DNA of 64,000 nucleotides from Mytilinidion resinicola (lineage: Eukaryota > Ascomycota > Dothideomycetes > Mytilinidiales > Mytilinidiaceae): contig NW_022985442.1 of NCBI RefSeq assembly GCF_010093595.1, positions 1,971,764 to 2,035,763 on the forward strand, in the 5' to 3' direction. The notes below the pieces were generated by a model. It saw nothing but the letters and a program-made list of their open reading frames with translations. It was not told the origin of the DNA and did no database searches. The first letter of the stretch is position 1. Each line of letters opens with the position of its first letter. The position numbers were made by a program, and so were the translations under genes. This document shows, piece by piece, positions 32,876 through 44,639 of this stretch.

Positions 32876-34545
32876 TCACTCCTTCTCCCTCCACTCCAAA
32901 TCCTCTACCGTGGCCCCAAACATCGCGTCATTGTTTGTTACTCTCATACTCCAGTTCCCATCCCTATATATTTCTCTCGCGCTCATTTCCACGTGGAAAT
33001 CGTGGTCTAGACTCATCATCACATTCGCCAGATTGGTGTTCTCCGTCGTCGGCTGCACCCACTGCCCTACCACCGGTTCCATATCAAACCGCGTCACTAA
33101 CATGATCGTCCATGCCATAACCTGCGTCGTTGCGAAATGCCTCCCAGGGCATAACGTCGTTCCGCCACCAAAGCTTCTGAACGCCGCAGGGGATACCTTA
33201 TGCGGGTTGGACGGGTGGAAACGACGATAATTGAACTCGAGGACGTCAGGGCCCCAGACAAGGGGGTTAGTGTGGATAGCGGCGGTGGGCATGAGGACCA
33301 TAGCGTCCTTGCGGAGGTAGTAGGTTCCGTCTAGCACACTGTCTTTGCAGACTTGGCGCAGGGAGATGCCAATACTGTGAAGTCTGATTGCTTCTCGGAA
33401 GGTGGAAACGAGTATGGGGCAATTGGTGTTCACTTTCGTCATGTCGATACAATGCTTCCTCGTATTTGCGTCGTCTACCGAGCTGGTGATGATAGTGGAG
33501 ATTTCTTCTCGGATCTCCCGTAAAGCTCCCGGAGTGGAGAACACGTAGAAGACCGTCCAGAAAACAGCGGCGGAGGTATTCGCCAGAATGGCGAGCGCGT
33601 GCCCAACTTCGAAGAGTGAACGGTCGGACAGCGAGAAGCCGTAAGCGATCTCAGACGTGTGGAAGTCTTGTACGAGTCCAGATGCTTGCTTGTGGTAATC
33701 ATTGCAGAAATAGTTTTGGAAGGCGTCGGCGACGAGTTTGCGGTTGCGGACACCATTTCGCGCGAGCCAGTCGGGCAAGTAGAGAAGTTTAGGGATTTCT
33801 CGCTCGAACTCCCTACGTAATTTACGTTAGCTTGATATACCCAATGGGAGCTGTGCAACTCACCAAAAGGCACCCTCCACATTTGGATTCTGGAAAGGAT
33901 TGTGAGGCCCATAGACGGCATCTGTAGTTGCCAAGTTGACATGATGTCTTAACTACTCGGCTAATCTCACATGTGTTGATTCCCCAGACTGTGGCTGGAT
34001 GCAATCAACGAAGTCGCACAAGCGGACAGCCATTGCTTGATTCAGTTCATTCAGAGTTTTGCCTAGGTTTAGCGCTTGATGCATGGCCAAATATATGTTT
34101 CCGTACTTTCCGTTCTCCGTGTCCATATCCTCTTCCAGAATATGATACGCTTCCTGACTAGAACCGCATAGCTTTACCGAGAACTTGGCTTGAATCGGCT
34201 CGAATGCGAGAGCCTTGTTTTGCTTTTGGACTGCCTGGATGAGAGGTACAGAGAACACGGTGTAGACTTTAGCCCAGGAAGTGAAAGTGTTATGATTGGA
34301 AGGTGGTATTGGTCCCTGCGGGGAATGCGCTTGAACTAGCGAAGACGTAGTGCTGGAGCTTACCTCAATCGCTGGAAGTAATCCTTTCTATGACGGAATA
34401 TACCAATGGCATGGCCAAACACTGGAATCTTGGGATAAACAACTAGAGGTTTACTTCTTCCATGATTGTTATGCTTCATCCAATATCTAGAGACTAGAGC
34501 AAGGCAAGCAAAGATAGCAACATATGTGGTGAGAGCAAAACCCAT
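32876..34545 (-). pseudogene. Cytochrome P450 with frameshift and nonsense codon
   Basis: Exons are 34364-34545, 33864-34315 and 32876-33812. There is an N-terminal membrane anchor, then the ExxR helix (FREAIRLH), a PERF-like RRFHPSNP and the haem loop FGGGTTLCPGRHFA. It resembles fungal P450s of the CYP7/prostacyclin-synthase-like group. Lesions: a one-base deletion near 34267, where the frame passes from LPIITLSLPGLK to VYTVFSVPLIQ, and TAG at 33953-33955 where relatives have Trp (context LAE*LRHHVNLATTDAVYGP). The intron 33813-33863 is normal. All catalytic motifs remain, so decay looks recent. Confidence 0.85.
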
Positions 34546-35274
34546 TTTGAAAGCCGTGGATCAGGGATTGAGGAAGACGAGCGAAGAAGAGAATCTTGAA
34601 CTGAAGTTGGGACTTGGACCTTGAGAAGCCATGGACATGGAGAGGTCGATGTCGCATTTGTGGGTAAGTACGTACGTGTACGTTTTATTGCCATGATGAC
34701 AGCAGATGATAGAGTTGCACAAAAACAAAAATTCGTGAAAGCAGGTTACCGACCGTATCTACATCGGTGACAGGACTGTGTACATAGGCTGTGTTGCGCG
34801 GCGTCTTGTCAGCGGCTTGTGCAATGCGGAGTAATGCAGTAGGCGTTTTGAATAGGGGAAGAAGGGGGCCTCGGGGAACTACTTAGGTAATCGAAAAAGA
34901 AAAGATATGGGGAGCACCGTTTCACCGTTCCAGATAATATCTGCACTACTTCCAGAAATAATCTCGTGTCGCCAACTAGTTACTGTCGTGGAGGTAAGAC
35001 TGTAGTACTACCTAACGCCGCGTTTGTGCTTACTCGGCCCGCTTTGCGGGGTGTTTTTGGTGTTATGCTGTGCAACAGCACCGGAGCTTCCATTCTTACC
35101 CATAGGCATAGACGCTCTACCAGAGTGAGGGTTCGCATGCTGTCGTGTCATCTGCACTCTGCCAGACGTTTCTCCTAAACAAGGAAAACGGCGTCAACTC
35201 GATCGAGAGCTATCTACTAGGGCGGGCCCCGTCTCCCGAACTTTCATTCTGATACACCTCACTTATCAATATTT
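34546..35274. other. Intergenic region between two P450 genes
   Basis: About 730 bp upstream of the broken P450 and downstream of the intact one, both on the minus strand. No gene, repeat or transposon end was recognised. Confidence 0.4.
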
Positions 35275-37019
35275 TTATTTTCTCATCGTAACTTTGACCG
35301 GGAAGCCATCGACCGGGTGAGCTCCGCCGCCGCCCATTTCAGCCTGATACGCTCGGTTTCCGTCGACTAGTTTGATACCCTTGCTTGGATGGAGTTGGTC
35401 CCACTCGTCGTAAGCAGGTGTGACATCAAAAAGCCTCGCTGTCATGACGAGCGCAACTTTGAGTTCCTGCTGTGCGAGGGTCTGGCCGATGCAGCTCCTT
35501 GGGCCCCATTCGAACGCCCTCCAAGAGCCCTTCTTAGGGTATAGCGGGTCCTGAGGTCCAACAAACCAGCGGTCTGGGATGAACTCTTCGGGGTCCATGA
35601 AAACGTTAGGGGTATGGTGCATGATCAAGCTGAGAACCCAGATATGGCATCCCTCGGTAGGGTATTGCTGGCCATTTTCGTCGGCTAGAACGAGATCTGA
35701 GCGGCCCTCGCGAAGGCTTCCAGCAGGAGGAAAGATCCGTAGGACCTCTTTGATAACAGCTAAGGTGTATGGTAGCTGATTTAGAAGTGTAGGATTACTA
35801 GAAATGACCTGCGTCACATGCTCTGTAGAGTAATCAGACCCAAATACGCTGTCATGTTCCGCACGGACCCTGGATAGAGCTTCGGGATGGCGCGATAGTA
35901 GCAGGTAAGAGTACAACAGCGTGCTGCTTGTCGTGTCATGGCCAGCGTATAGAAACATGCGGAGTTGCGGCATTGCAAGCCTTTTGAACGTCTTCTTTGA
36001 TAGCTCTCCCGTATCCCCCACGTCCCGCAGGTACTTGTCCATAGCCAATGAGGTGATGGACCTAGACTGCGACTGCGAGTCTTTAAAAGAACCGGCGCGG
36101 AGCAGGGCTAATTCTTCAAAACGCTTGTCAATCTCTCCATCCAGATAGCGATCCATACGGTAGCTGTTGAATTTCTGAACGAGGGGACGAGGGCTCAGAT
36201 AACGCCGAAATGGATTGAACGTCGTCCCAAACGGCGACCAGTAGACTTGCCTCCGGAGATAGTCTGCGAGAGCACTACCTTGGGTCTGATAGTGGAGTCG
36301 AGCATCGCTGCAGCGGAGTTTAGCAAACCGTGGGCAAGAAGTGCAGTCATGGGTGGACACACAGAGTGACGCGAGCAATAATGTTGAATGTGAGCCGCAA
36401 GGTATACTCTTCCAGCTGAAACATTTGTCCCTCTCTCGCCCGCTCTTGGAGCAGCTTGCAGAACACAGCGACTTCCTCTGCCATAGCCGGAGCAAGTCTG
36501 ATCATGTAGCCAGCGGCGAACCCGGGATTGAAGAGACCCCGCCATCTCTTCCACGTGCTTCCGTGCATAGTCATCAGCGATGGCCCGCCATTGATGATCT
36601 CAAGCGTGTCGCACATGGCAGCAGGCTTGTCCAGGAACGCGGCTTCGACCTGCGATGCTACAAATGGGTGAGCAACAACCAGGAAGGGCCCGCTGAAAGG
36701 CCACAGATTGAGGTAGAAAATACCGCTCGGGAACCGCTTTGCTATGTGTCGCACCGCAACGTGCATCGTAATGTTTCCCGGCAGTGCTTGAAGGCAAGCT
36801 TTCAGGGCGATGAAATGGCCGAATATCGGGTGGAATGGTGGCATCGGCTTGCGGCTATCAGCATAGTATCTTCATGCTCGGCGCTCAAGAAGGTGAACTC
36901 ACCGCATTGGCTACCTGCAATTTCCATACTTGTAGTCGGTTGGCCCTCATTTGAAGAATGAAGAAGACAAAGGCTACAGCGACCGCAACCGTGATGGTTG
37001 AAGTGCTCAATGAGGTCAT
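35275..37019 (-). CDS. Cytochrome P450 monooxygenase
   Basis: 544 residues from exons 36903-37019, 36363-36847 and 35275-36307. The first 25 residues form a membrane anchor (TVAVAVAFVFFIL), followed by a proline-rich hinge PMPPFHPIFGH. C-helix WKRWRGLFNPGF, I-helix AGHDTTSSTL, ExxR as KEVLRIFPP, FIPDRW and the haem loop FEWGPRSCIGQTLA are all intact. Sequence style resembles the CYP59-like fungal P450s, some of which act in polyketide pathways, but no polyketide synthase lies in this window. The substrate is unknown. It appears functional, unlike the neighbouring P450 and transporters. Confidence 0.88.
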
Positions 37020-37651
37020 GTCCAATGATCTACCTAAATCAAAGGGATTCAAACTGGACTACAGAACATAAGAAAGAGACTCCTATCTGTGCTTAAGAAG
37101 CTTCTCAGATTGTGAAGCTTCCGCGGACGTGAGAGTGGTGAGGTGGACATTTCGCTTGGCATACGACGGTACGCCTAAAGAAAATGTCACGTGAGCAGCG
37201 ACCGGACCCAACTACTTGTTCGCACTGGACGAAGTGGGATAGATAGACCTGGAGTCCAGTCTGCTAAGCGTATTAATGAGATGTCTCCGTCGAGTGCGTC
37301 ACCAAAATTAGTTTCTATGTCATCGTTGCACCAACAGCTGGACCGGGAGTTTAGACAACGTAGCACATGCCCATTCCTCCTGTAGTACTCCAGGAATTAC
37401 ACATGTCACCCTTCGATATTGCTGAAATTTGGTACCACAACAGCCCATGACTGATTGGCACTTCGGGCTTTTACTTTGCTCATGATGCTTGCCCCTCCAT
37501 GTACCACCGAATCCTCCTTGTTCTACCTCCCTCACTATTTACTCATGACGCTGCACACTCTCTGTTGTATCCAAAGTGTTGGCATGTTGCTGCCGATTAT
37601 CCCCAATATAAGTTGTTCTTCAAGTCATCTTTTGCGTCGCAGTCTCTGAAA
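37020..37651. promoter_or_regulatory. Divergent upstream region of P450 and Pth11-like gene
   Basis: About 630 bp between two head-to-head intact genes, so both promoters are expected here. In-frame upstream ATGs for the Pth11-like protein exist but would add an unlikely extension. No motif is claimed. Confidence 0.4.
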
Positions 37652-39066
37652 ATGGATCTATCGAAACTTGCACCTGCGCACTACATTCCCGGTAGACAGG
37701 CTGCAATTGATCATGTCGCCAGAATTGATAAAGCACCCTTCCTGGTTGGTCCTCCGTCTCGGTGCTGTTCTCCTAAACCGCTGATATGGATTTGAGATCT
37801 CTGTTAGCATTCTGTTTGGATCTGCGTTACTCTCCGTATTAGCACGCTTCGCAATACGCATCTTCGGGCGCCGACAGATACGCTGGGATGACGGACTCGT
37901 TTTTCTCGCAACCATAGCATTAATCGTAGCTTTCGGCGTGTGTCTCAAGCTTCTAGAAACGCTGTATCTCGTAGAAGCCATAAACAAGAAAGCCGCATTC
38001 CCGTTTCGAGAAGACATGCCCAAGATGTTAGACCTAGTTAAATGGTTAGCTGTTTTCGCGATCATGAACTGGACATCGGTCTACATGGTGAAGTTCGCAT
38101 TCATGTACTTCTTTTACACCCTCTTCTGGGGGCTCTCATTGAAGACCGTGAGAATTTACTGCACATCGGTCGGCCTCCTCATTGTATGTTGGATGTATAC
38201 AGTTGTGAATCCCATCATCTGTCCGCACTTTGGTGCTAACGCCGGTCAGTAGAGTCTGCCTGTCTCATCGGGTTTAGTAATAGTAACACTTTGTAGCTAA
38301 ATGCGGCGCGAATCCGCACCAACATGTGAGAAGCCTTGCAGGCAATTGCATTGTGGTTGTTCTCGATATTATTTGCGACGGCCTCAGTATGTCAATTCCA
38401 CCTACCTTGACATATCCACCTGTAGTACTGACCATGCCAGTCGAGGCCATCCCTATCGTCGTACTCGACAAGTCCATGATGCCACTCTCTCAAAAGGTGT
38501 CCATCGCCGCCCTTTTATGTCTCTCAACCGTCATGATAATTTGCGCCCTTATCCGACTCATCGGCTCCATAACCGATACGCGAAAGGACGGCAGTGGAAC
38601 AGCGCCAGTCTGGGCGACATACTGGGCCATCACCGGAAGCTGTATCTCACTGGTCATGACTTCTGTCGTCGTAATTCGCGGCGTGTTCGTCACGAATCTC
38701 ATCCACGATGACAGGCAGAAGCAGGAAAGCGTCATGCGGCGGCTTGGTCGACGCCTTCTGTCTACCTTGAGACTTTCTAGATCATCACGAAGTAGTAGAC
38801 GTAGCCCGCAGAGGAGTGGAGATCAATCTCCCGATGACCAAGGAGGTAGGATAAGTGCGCCACCGCGGATTGCCACCCAGGGGTTGACGCGAGGCACGCT
38901 CAATGGCGTGAGGACGTTCATCGGCGGCAGCAAGAATGGGAGTAGAGATCGAGATGAGACGCTGAAGTCTGTAGACACTGCTTACGCCTTGGAGAACGTT
39001 GATTACCATAAGATCCGAAGGAACGAGGCAACGAGGCCTACGGCGACGCCAGACTCAACGCCTTAA
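37652..39066 (+). CDS. Pth11-like integral membrane protein (fungal rhodopsin domain)
   Basis: 436 residues from exons 37652-37744, 37797-38244 and 38297-39066. The first intron has donor GTTGGT, the second GTCAGT; both join in phase and remove in-frame stops. It has about seven hydrophobic segments and the hallmark features of this fungal family: RFAIRIFGRRQIRWDDGLVF after TM1, FFYTLFWGLSLKTVRIY, a Cys-rich loop (NPIICPHFG...KCGANP) and DIICDGLSMSIP. The ~110-residue C-terminal tail is cytosolic, Ser/Arg-rich (RLSRSSRSSRRSPQRS). Members are receptor-like plasma-membrane proteins; ligands are unknown. No lesions. Confidence 0.82.
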
Positions 39067-39807
39067 ACCAGCACATCCTACGGCCGATACATCTTGGTTG
39101 ACTTAATAATTCAATCAATCGACCGTTATTGCTCTGTAGTAAAGTAAGCGTGGAGACTAGATTATAAGGCAGCGAGTAGATGCATCGAATCCTATAGGAA
39201 GCGGCGATGTCACGTGGGCCATGAGTGGTGATATGCCAGTAACGCATCCATATTATTAGTGCATGACGCAATATATATTATGAACTGAGCTTAAAACTGT
39301 CCCAGGGGACACTTACAGCAACATAACCGAGGAAGGAATAGTGACCGTGAAGTCAGGGGCTAAGAGCCACGTGACTGGGTCTAATTAGATTTCTCTACGC
39401 ATGTTCTCCACAGCCTTCAGAACCTAACATCAATGTGCTCAGTTTCAACTTCCTATCTAATGGGCAAAAATATGATCTACACTCAGTTGAGGCTTGCGAG
39501 TTGGAAGGATCAGGCGTTCTTACTTCGAGCTGAAGCTGATCCGCCATCCGTTAGAACTAAAACATGCGAGCGACCCTTTAGATCGCAGTCTGTCAGGCGC
39601 AGCCTAGGGTGCTTAATCGGGATATTTACATTCCTATATCTAGGCCGTGGAGGAAGTGCGCTATAAGCGCTAAGGGTGATCGTCAGGCAACAGCTTATAA
39701 TATATATATTGCTTGTCGTCTCACGCTCCAGTCATCTTTCCCTGGCCACTCGCTTCCGCCAAAGTTTACACTCATCGCATGTATAAAATCCCTAATCTCC
39801 ACCCCTA
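39067..39807. other. Intergenic region, nothing recognised
   Basis: About 740 bp between the Pth11-like gene and the sirtuin remnant. It is AT-rich with short TATATA tracts. No gene or repeat was identified. Confidence 0.4.
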
Positions 39808-40878
39808 ATGCCTCCTCCACCACTCCCCCAAGACCTAAAAGCAGAGCTACGAGCAAAAGCCAACGAAAGCTTACAAAGGCACCTCCAGTGCCTCGAAGAT
39901 GAAGCCGGAGCAACACCAATCGCACCGCCCTCCCAACAAATGCTCAATTCTTTCACCGCGCATCTGAAATCCTCAAACCGCATCCTCGCCCTCTTCGGAG
40001 CAGGCTTATTCGCCGCCTCCGGCCTCCCAACCTACCGCAGCCCGTCCAGCTTCTGGCGCACGTATTCAGGCCAGCAACTTGCCACTCCGAAGAAATTTGA
40101 AGAAGACCCGGGGTTAGTGCGGCGGTATTATGAATGGAGCAGGTAAAAGCGCTAGAGGCGGTGCCGAATGAGGCGCATGTTGCGCTGGCGAGGCTGGCGG
40201 GCGTGAAGGGGAGTTTGTGGCTGTGAACCAGAATGTTGATGGTATGCTCTTACATTTGTTTCACTCGCGGCAACAAAATGCATGTGTGTATAGTCTAGTG
40301 CCCAAATGCTAACGAACAAAATTAGGACTTTGCCAACGCGCTGGTCATCCCGCGACCCAGATTGTGGATTTCCACTGCTCGCTCTTCCACGTGAGATGCG
40401 TCGATGGCGCGTGCGGGTATGAGGCTGGAAACTTGACTTCCCCAATCACTCCAGCGCTCGCACTTCCGAATGGTGTTGATATTGCTGATGCCAGCGTCCC
40501 GCTGCCGGATGTCGGCGTCGATGAGCTCCCGCAATGCCCTAAATGTAAGACTGATCTGCTGAGACCGGCTGTATTCTGGTTTGGTGAGGGAGTGCCAGAA
40601 GAGCGCGAAGTGAAGGTGGAGAAGTGGCTTCAAGGAGAGCTGATTGACTTTAAGACGGAGGCAACGGAGGCGACAGAGGTTAGAGCGAAGGGCGGGACCT
40701 GATGCTGGTGGTTGGGACTTCGGCTGTGGTTTACCCTGCCGCTGCTTATATAACGAAGGCGAGAGAACGGGGGGCTCGGGTGGCTTTTTCAATATGGAGG
40801 TTAAAAGTTGCGGGTATTGCGAGACCAGAATCTGAGGATTGGTCGTTCGTTGGAGCTGCGGCGGTGCTTGTGCCTTAG
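39808..40878 (+). pseudogene. Sirtuin (SIR2/SIRT5-like deacylase) remnant
   Basis: NAD-dependent protein deacylase fold, still readable across frames. It has ILALFGAGLFAASGLPTYRS (the NAD-binding GAGxSxxSGIPTYR, with Ser changed to Phe), FWRTYSGQQLATP, NQNVDG, QRAGHPATQIVDFHCSLF (catalytic His kept, HG changed to HC), Zn-binding Cys pairs (CVDGAC and CPKC), VVGTSAVVYPAA and a final AAAVLVP. Lesions: a frameshift and TAA at 40141-40146, a missing base near 40211-40220, another near 40691-40699, possibly one near 40785, and TAG at 40876-40878 followed by an open tail. One intron (about 40243-40325) is intact. The frameshifts sit mostly in short homopolymers. Confidence 0.8.
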
Positions 40879-41164
40879 GTTTTAAAGGCGTTTCTCAATG
40901 GAAATGGGCAGTGAGATTATGCTGTAGATATTGGCACAAGTTTTAGAGTATTAGAGATGAGCCTTTGTGAAACTAAAAAGATTTGAACAAAGGCATAAAA
41001 ATGACAGAGTGAGGAAGAACTCGGGTGTTTTAATGGATGGTGGAAGTTGGGACGCCTGACAATGTCACTTAAGACAACCGTTAGCCTCGCCAATACGAGA
41101 ACCCCGCCTACTCTAATCAAGGGTAAATTAAGCGAGATCCTTGGACAAAAAGCTTGAGGCTAGG

Positions 41165-41391
41165 ACTCGGGTTGTAACAGCTACAACCTAGGATCAACAA
41201 CTCATACGGTTCACGGTCACCTACGTACAGCGTGGCGAGGTCCTCTGTTCAGTTACAACAGGTTCCTCTCAGCTGGGTTCGTTCCTTTCAGCTGGCATAG
41301 ACCTAGGGGGTGGGCCATTTCCTATTAGTATATATTCGGCCTGTACGGCCATTACAATACAAGCAGAGTTCACATCAATTTCAACCTGAGT
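41165..41391 (+). mobile_element. Solo-LTR-like element, copy C (5-bp TSD CTAGG)
   Basis: 227 bp, inverted relative to copies A and B: starts ACTCGGGTTGTAACAGC and ends CACATCAATTTCAACCTGAGT. Perfect CTAGG duplications lie at 41160-41164 and 41392-41396. Near its end a TATATATT box is followed by TTACAATACAAG, which looks like an LTR promoter/R region when read on the plus strand. It ends 45 bp before another inverted-repeat element. Confidence 0.85.
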
Positions 41392-41435
41392 CTAGGCCCG
41401 CCTCCGACTTCTCAACCTCCCCCCTTTTTACTACG

Positions 41436-42019
41436 TATCACCTCCCTTTTTGCTACATATCACCCCCCCTAGATTTAGCCTAGCTCCGGCCCGTATTAAT
41501 ATTGTTCCACCAGTTATTATTCACTTACTTGCTGCTTATGCAACAAATTACATAACTCCTATACAGAAAAGATGTATACATAAATTAGAAAGAATAGATT
41601 ATTAGATGGAACAAAAGTCTATTCACTCTATTTACTCTAGCTACTCTAGCAGCAGGAAAGCGACTAGATGGCCACCTCTTGATTACTAATTGAAAGGAAC
41701 GTTGTATACGCCGTTTTACACCCGAATATTCTCCTGCTGCATCGGCACCTTTACTATAAACAGCCTCTTCCTTAAGAATAGGCAAAGGGCCATCCTTATA
41801 GGCTGGTTAACTGTTAGGGACTAAGGAAATAGAGACCTAGGTCGCTGTTAGGGTGCCTGCTTGTCCAGCGGAGAGATCCGGTACTGTGTTGGTGAAGTAA
41901 AACCGTTATACAATACTACTATCCCCTAAGCGACAGCCTAATTTATGGAACAAAGCTGTTACGAGCCGAAGCTAAGCTAAATCTAGGGGGGGTGATATGT
42001 AGCAAAAAGGGGGGTGATA
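41436..42019. mobile_element. MITE-like element with ~60-bp terminal inverted repeats
   Basis: Left end TATCACCTCCCTTTTTGCTA and right end (complement) TATCACCCCCCTTTTTGCTA continue as near-perfect inverted repeats for about 60 bp, through CCCCCCCTAGATTTAGC and TCGGC/CCGGC. The repeats then diverge. If TA is the target duplication, the element is 41438-42017 (580 bp), as for Tc1/mariner-type MITEs. The arm itself contains a short direct repeat (TATCACC...TATCACC), and an additional CCCTTTTTACTACG unit lies just outside the left end. There is no transposase; a 66-codon ORF inside is meaningless. Confidence 0.75.
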
Positions 42020-42240
42020 ATTAGGCTCGTCCTAGTTTTAGGTGATTGCCATCATACTCACTAATTGCCGCTCTAACCCTGAATTCGTAGACACCTCGGA
42101 CAGAATTGAATTTTAAGCTTCAATTCATTCCAATTCCTCTCCAGCCATCCCCCACGCCTGTCCTAACGTCCTAGCTAATAAAGCACCCTAGTAAACCCAG
42201 CCATTATAATAACTCGAGCCCTTAACCCAATTTTGAATCT

Positions 42241-44639
42241 TTACACACTTGCTTCATCCGCCCCAATCCTATCACGCCCGTCATGCTGTCCCACGCCCCT
42301 ATGCATCTCCCCAATCCTCTTCGGCTTGAGACTGAGCATGATATGCTCCGAGTCCGCCAGATTAACATGCCTTTCAGTTGTCATGGTAGGCCTGACATCA
42401 TTCGTGAACAATGCCAGAACGCATGCGAGGAGACCGGTGGCCATGCCTACATAGTAGCAGATTCTAAGTCACGATTAGATCAAGGGTGAAGGTGACCGGG
42501 GGAAAGATAGAGGAGGATGAATAGAAGGGGGGAATAGGTACCGAAATGCGGCAGTGTAAGCAAGTTTCGGCTCAGCCACAGCGGTGCCTAATATTGGTAG
42601 CGTGGTACCAAGTACCTGCATCAGCGCAGCCTGGTCTTGGCTCGCTAGAGAGGTGATTGGGAGGCCGAGGGGTAATACCGCGGCGGCGACACGTTTGGCG
42701 AGAGTTTTACCGATTTGAGAACTCAGGATGGTGAGGTAGAAACACACTGCTCATGGTCAGCGAACCTCTCTTACGCGTCTTACATGATTGCGGGTAGGCG
42801 AAATAGCGGTAAGTACAAGGTGTACTGACACGCATACGCGGGCCCAATCCCCCGAGTCAAATTCATCACGCCCATCCCCGTTCCAATCAGCTCGTCCCCA
42901 AACGCTAATTGCGTCTTGACTACAATGAGCACTTTCATGTAACCACCTGCAAAGTCCCCGATTGCCGTAAAGGCGAGCCCGGGCTTGATACTGTTCGGCG
43001 TCAGCGTCGCCATGAGACCTATGAATACCCTCTGCACGAAACATGCGGCGGCAAATTGGAGGCTTGTACAGCCGATTGCGCGGACGCTGAGGCCGGCGGT
43101 CAGCCCACCGACGACGGTAGCGATGCCGGGCGCGAGGAGGTACCGGTAGGTGCGGAATGGGTCGGGGGGTGTGGAGGCGTAGAGGGTGGGGATGATATTG
43201 CTGGGCCAGAAGGATGAGAGGACGGATTCGGAGAAGTTGGCGAGGGCAATTGCGGTAATGAGGAGGAAAAAGCTATATAAATAGACTTAATCAGCAGGTA
43301 ACAATGATACTAATTGGAGAGCATTGGGATTGCTTACCCTCTGAAGTTCGCAAACATGGTTGGTGGGAAGAGGGGATGGGACGCCCACCACGGTTCTAGA
43401 ATAGTGGTCAGAATTAGCTAGAGTAATATGGAAGGGGAGAGACGTACCCCAGACACCGAGGAAGAAGAGCGCAGCGAAACCGAAGATCAGAGGGACGAGG
43501 ACGGCGGAGTTTGACCATTTGTGGACGCCGAAACCGGCTCAGGCGATGGAAATGGCACTCATGGCGATGAAGACCTGATAATTTCAACGTGATTTTCAAG
43601 CACGAGAATTAGGAATGCTAGTTTACGTTCAAGAGGAAGCAACCAAACCAGTCAAAGTGCTTAATGTCTGCTACGCTACGGCGCCAGAAGCTGGAGACTG
43701 TCAAAGAATGGTCGACATTCTTCCTTGGAGGCTATGGAGCTAGTTAGCCACGAAAAGGTAGTCTAATTCGAATGCCATACAGGATTGTACCAAAAGAGGA
43801 TGAGGATTCCGGAGGCAGCCGTCAAGATGGTGTGCTTCGCGATGGACGCTCCAATCAGAGGGCTAGTCATCAGGAAGGGCAGCGGCGAGATGTACAGCAG
43901 TCCTGACCAGGAACACCGTCAGCTCCGAATGAGCTTCGTAGTTCAAGCTCATATAAGGGGGGAAATTGCAAATTTATCTTGAATGTATCCTCTATGCCTC
44001 CTCTGAAACACTTCGGAAAGAATAGCGCTCGGCTGTCCCTGGCCGCCCTGACCGAACCCACCAATGCAAGAGCCAAGAAGGATAACCCAGATATCTTGGG
44101 CCGCGGCACAGATGATACTGCCAATCAACGCATGAACGGTGCTGACCATCATGACATTCTTTCGGCCATGGAAATCGGAGAGAAATCCTAGTGTTGTCAG
44201 GTTACCCCTTTGCTGCAGAAAGTGAATGGGGTGAAAGCATTATTACCGCCAAGAGCCCAACCGACAATACTCGATACATTTCCAGTCAAGTTGATCCAGT
44301 AATAGTATGGCTTAGGCCCTATAGTACTAGTGAGCTCTCTATGCTATTGGATGCAGAGTTAGGTTTAGATTACCTAAGTCCTCATTGATGGCGGACAGCA
44401 GCTGTCCGGGGAGAAGGGCGGCTTCTTGCAAGGCGATATATGCTAGCACGATACCCTGAAAGGACTTTGATTAGATGTTTCGTGAATGGCATTTCGAAGA
44501 ATACATACAGTCAGTCCTAAGCACATTCCCAATCCGTTTTCGACGGTGCCGTGACCGTATTGGGTGGTGAGATGGCTTCCTCGACATGCTCAGGCGATGA
44601 CGCCCTTCGCTTTTCGATATCTCGTGTGACGTGATCCAT
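42241..44639 (-). pseudogene. Broken MFS transporter (TRI12/DHA14-like)
   Basis: Segments in order on the minus strand: an acidic N-terminus from MDHVTRDIEKRR (44639), GIVLAYIALQEA, SDFHGRKNVMMVSTVHALIG (motif A), GGFGQGGQGQPSAILSEVF (TM4-5), FGFAALFFLGVW, SESVLSSFWPSNIIPTLYA, PGLAFTAIGDFAGG, RGIGPAYACQ, and the C-terminal ATGLLACVLALFTNDVRPTM ending at 42241. This is a 14-TM type efflux or siderophore transporter. A TGA at 43539-43541 replaces Trp in the IA*AGFGVHKW context, the N-terminal exon needs a frame change before NGLGMCLGLT, and the region around 43.85-43.98 kb does not read cleanly. Some introns (about 44480-44515, 44325-44385, 44165-44250) still look normal. Most likely a pseudogene. 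Confidence 0.68.

Noticed and set aside
30714..37019. Secondary-metabolite cluster (MFS + two P450s)
   Set aside because: No polyketide synthase, NRPS, terpene synthase or other backbone enzyme was found in the window, and two of the three genes are broken.
41585..41785. 66-codon ORF inside the inverted-repeat element
   Set aside because: No similarity to transposases, and the composition is that of the non-coding element interior.
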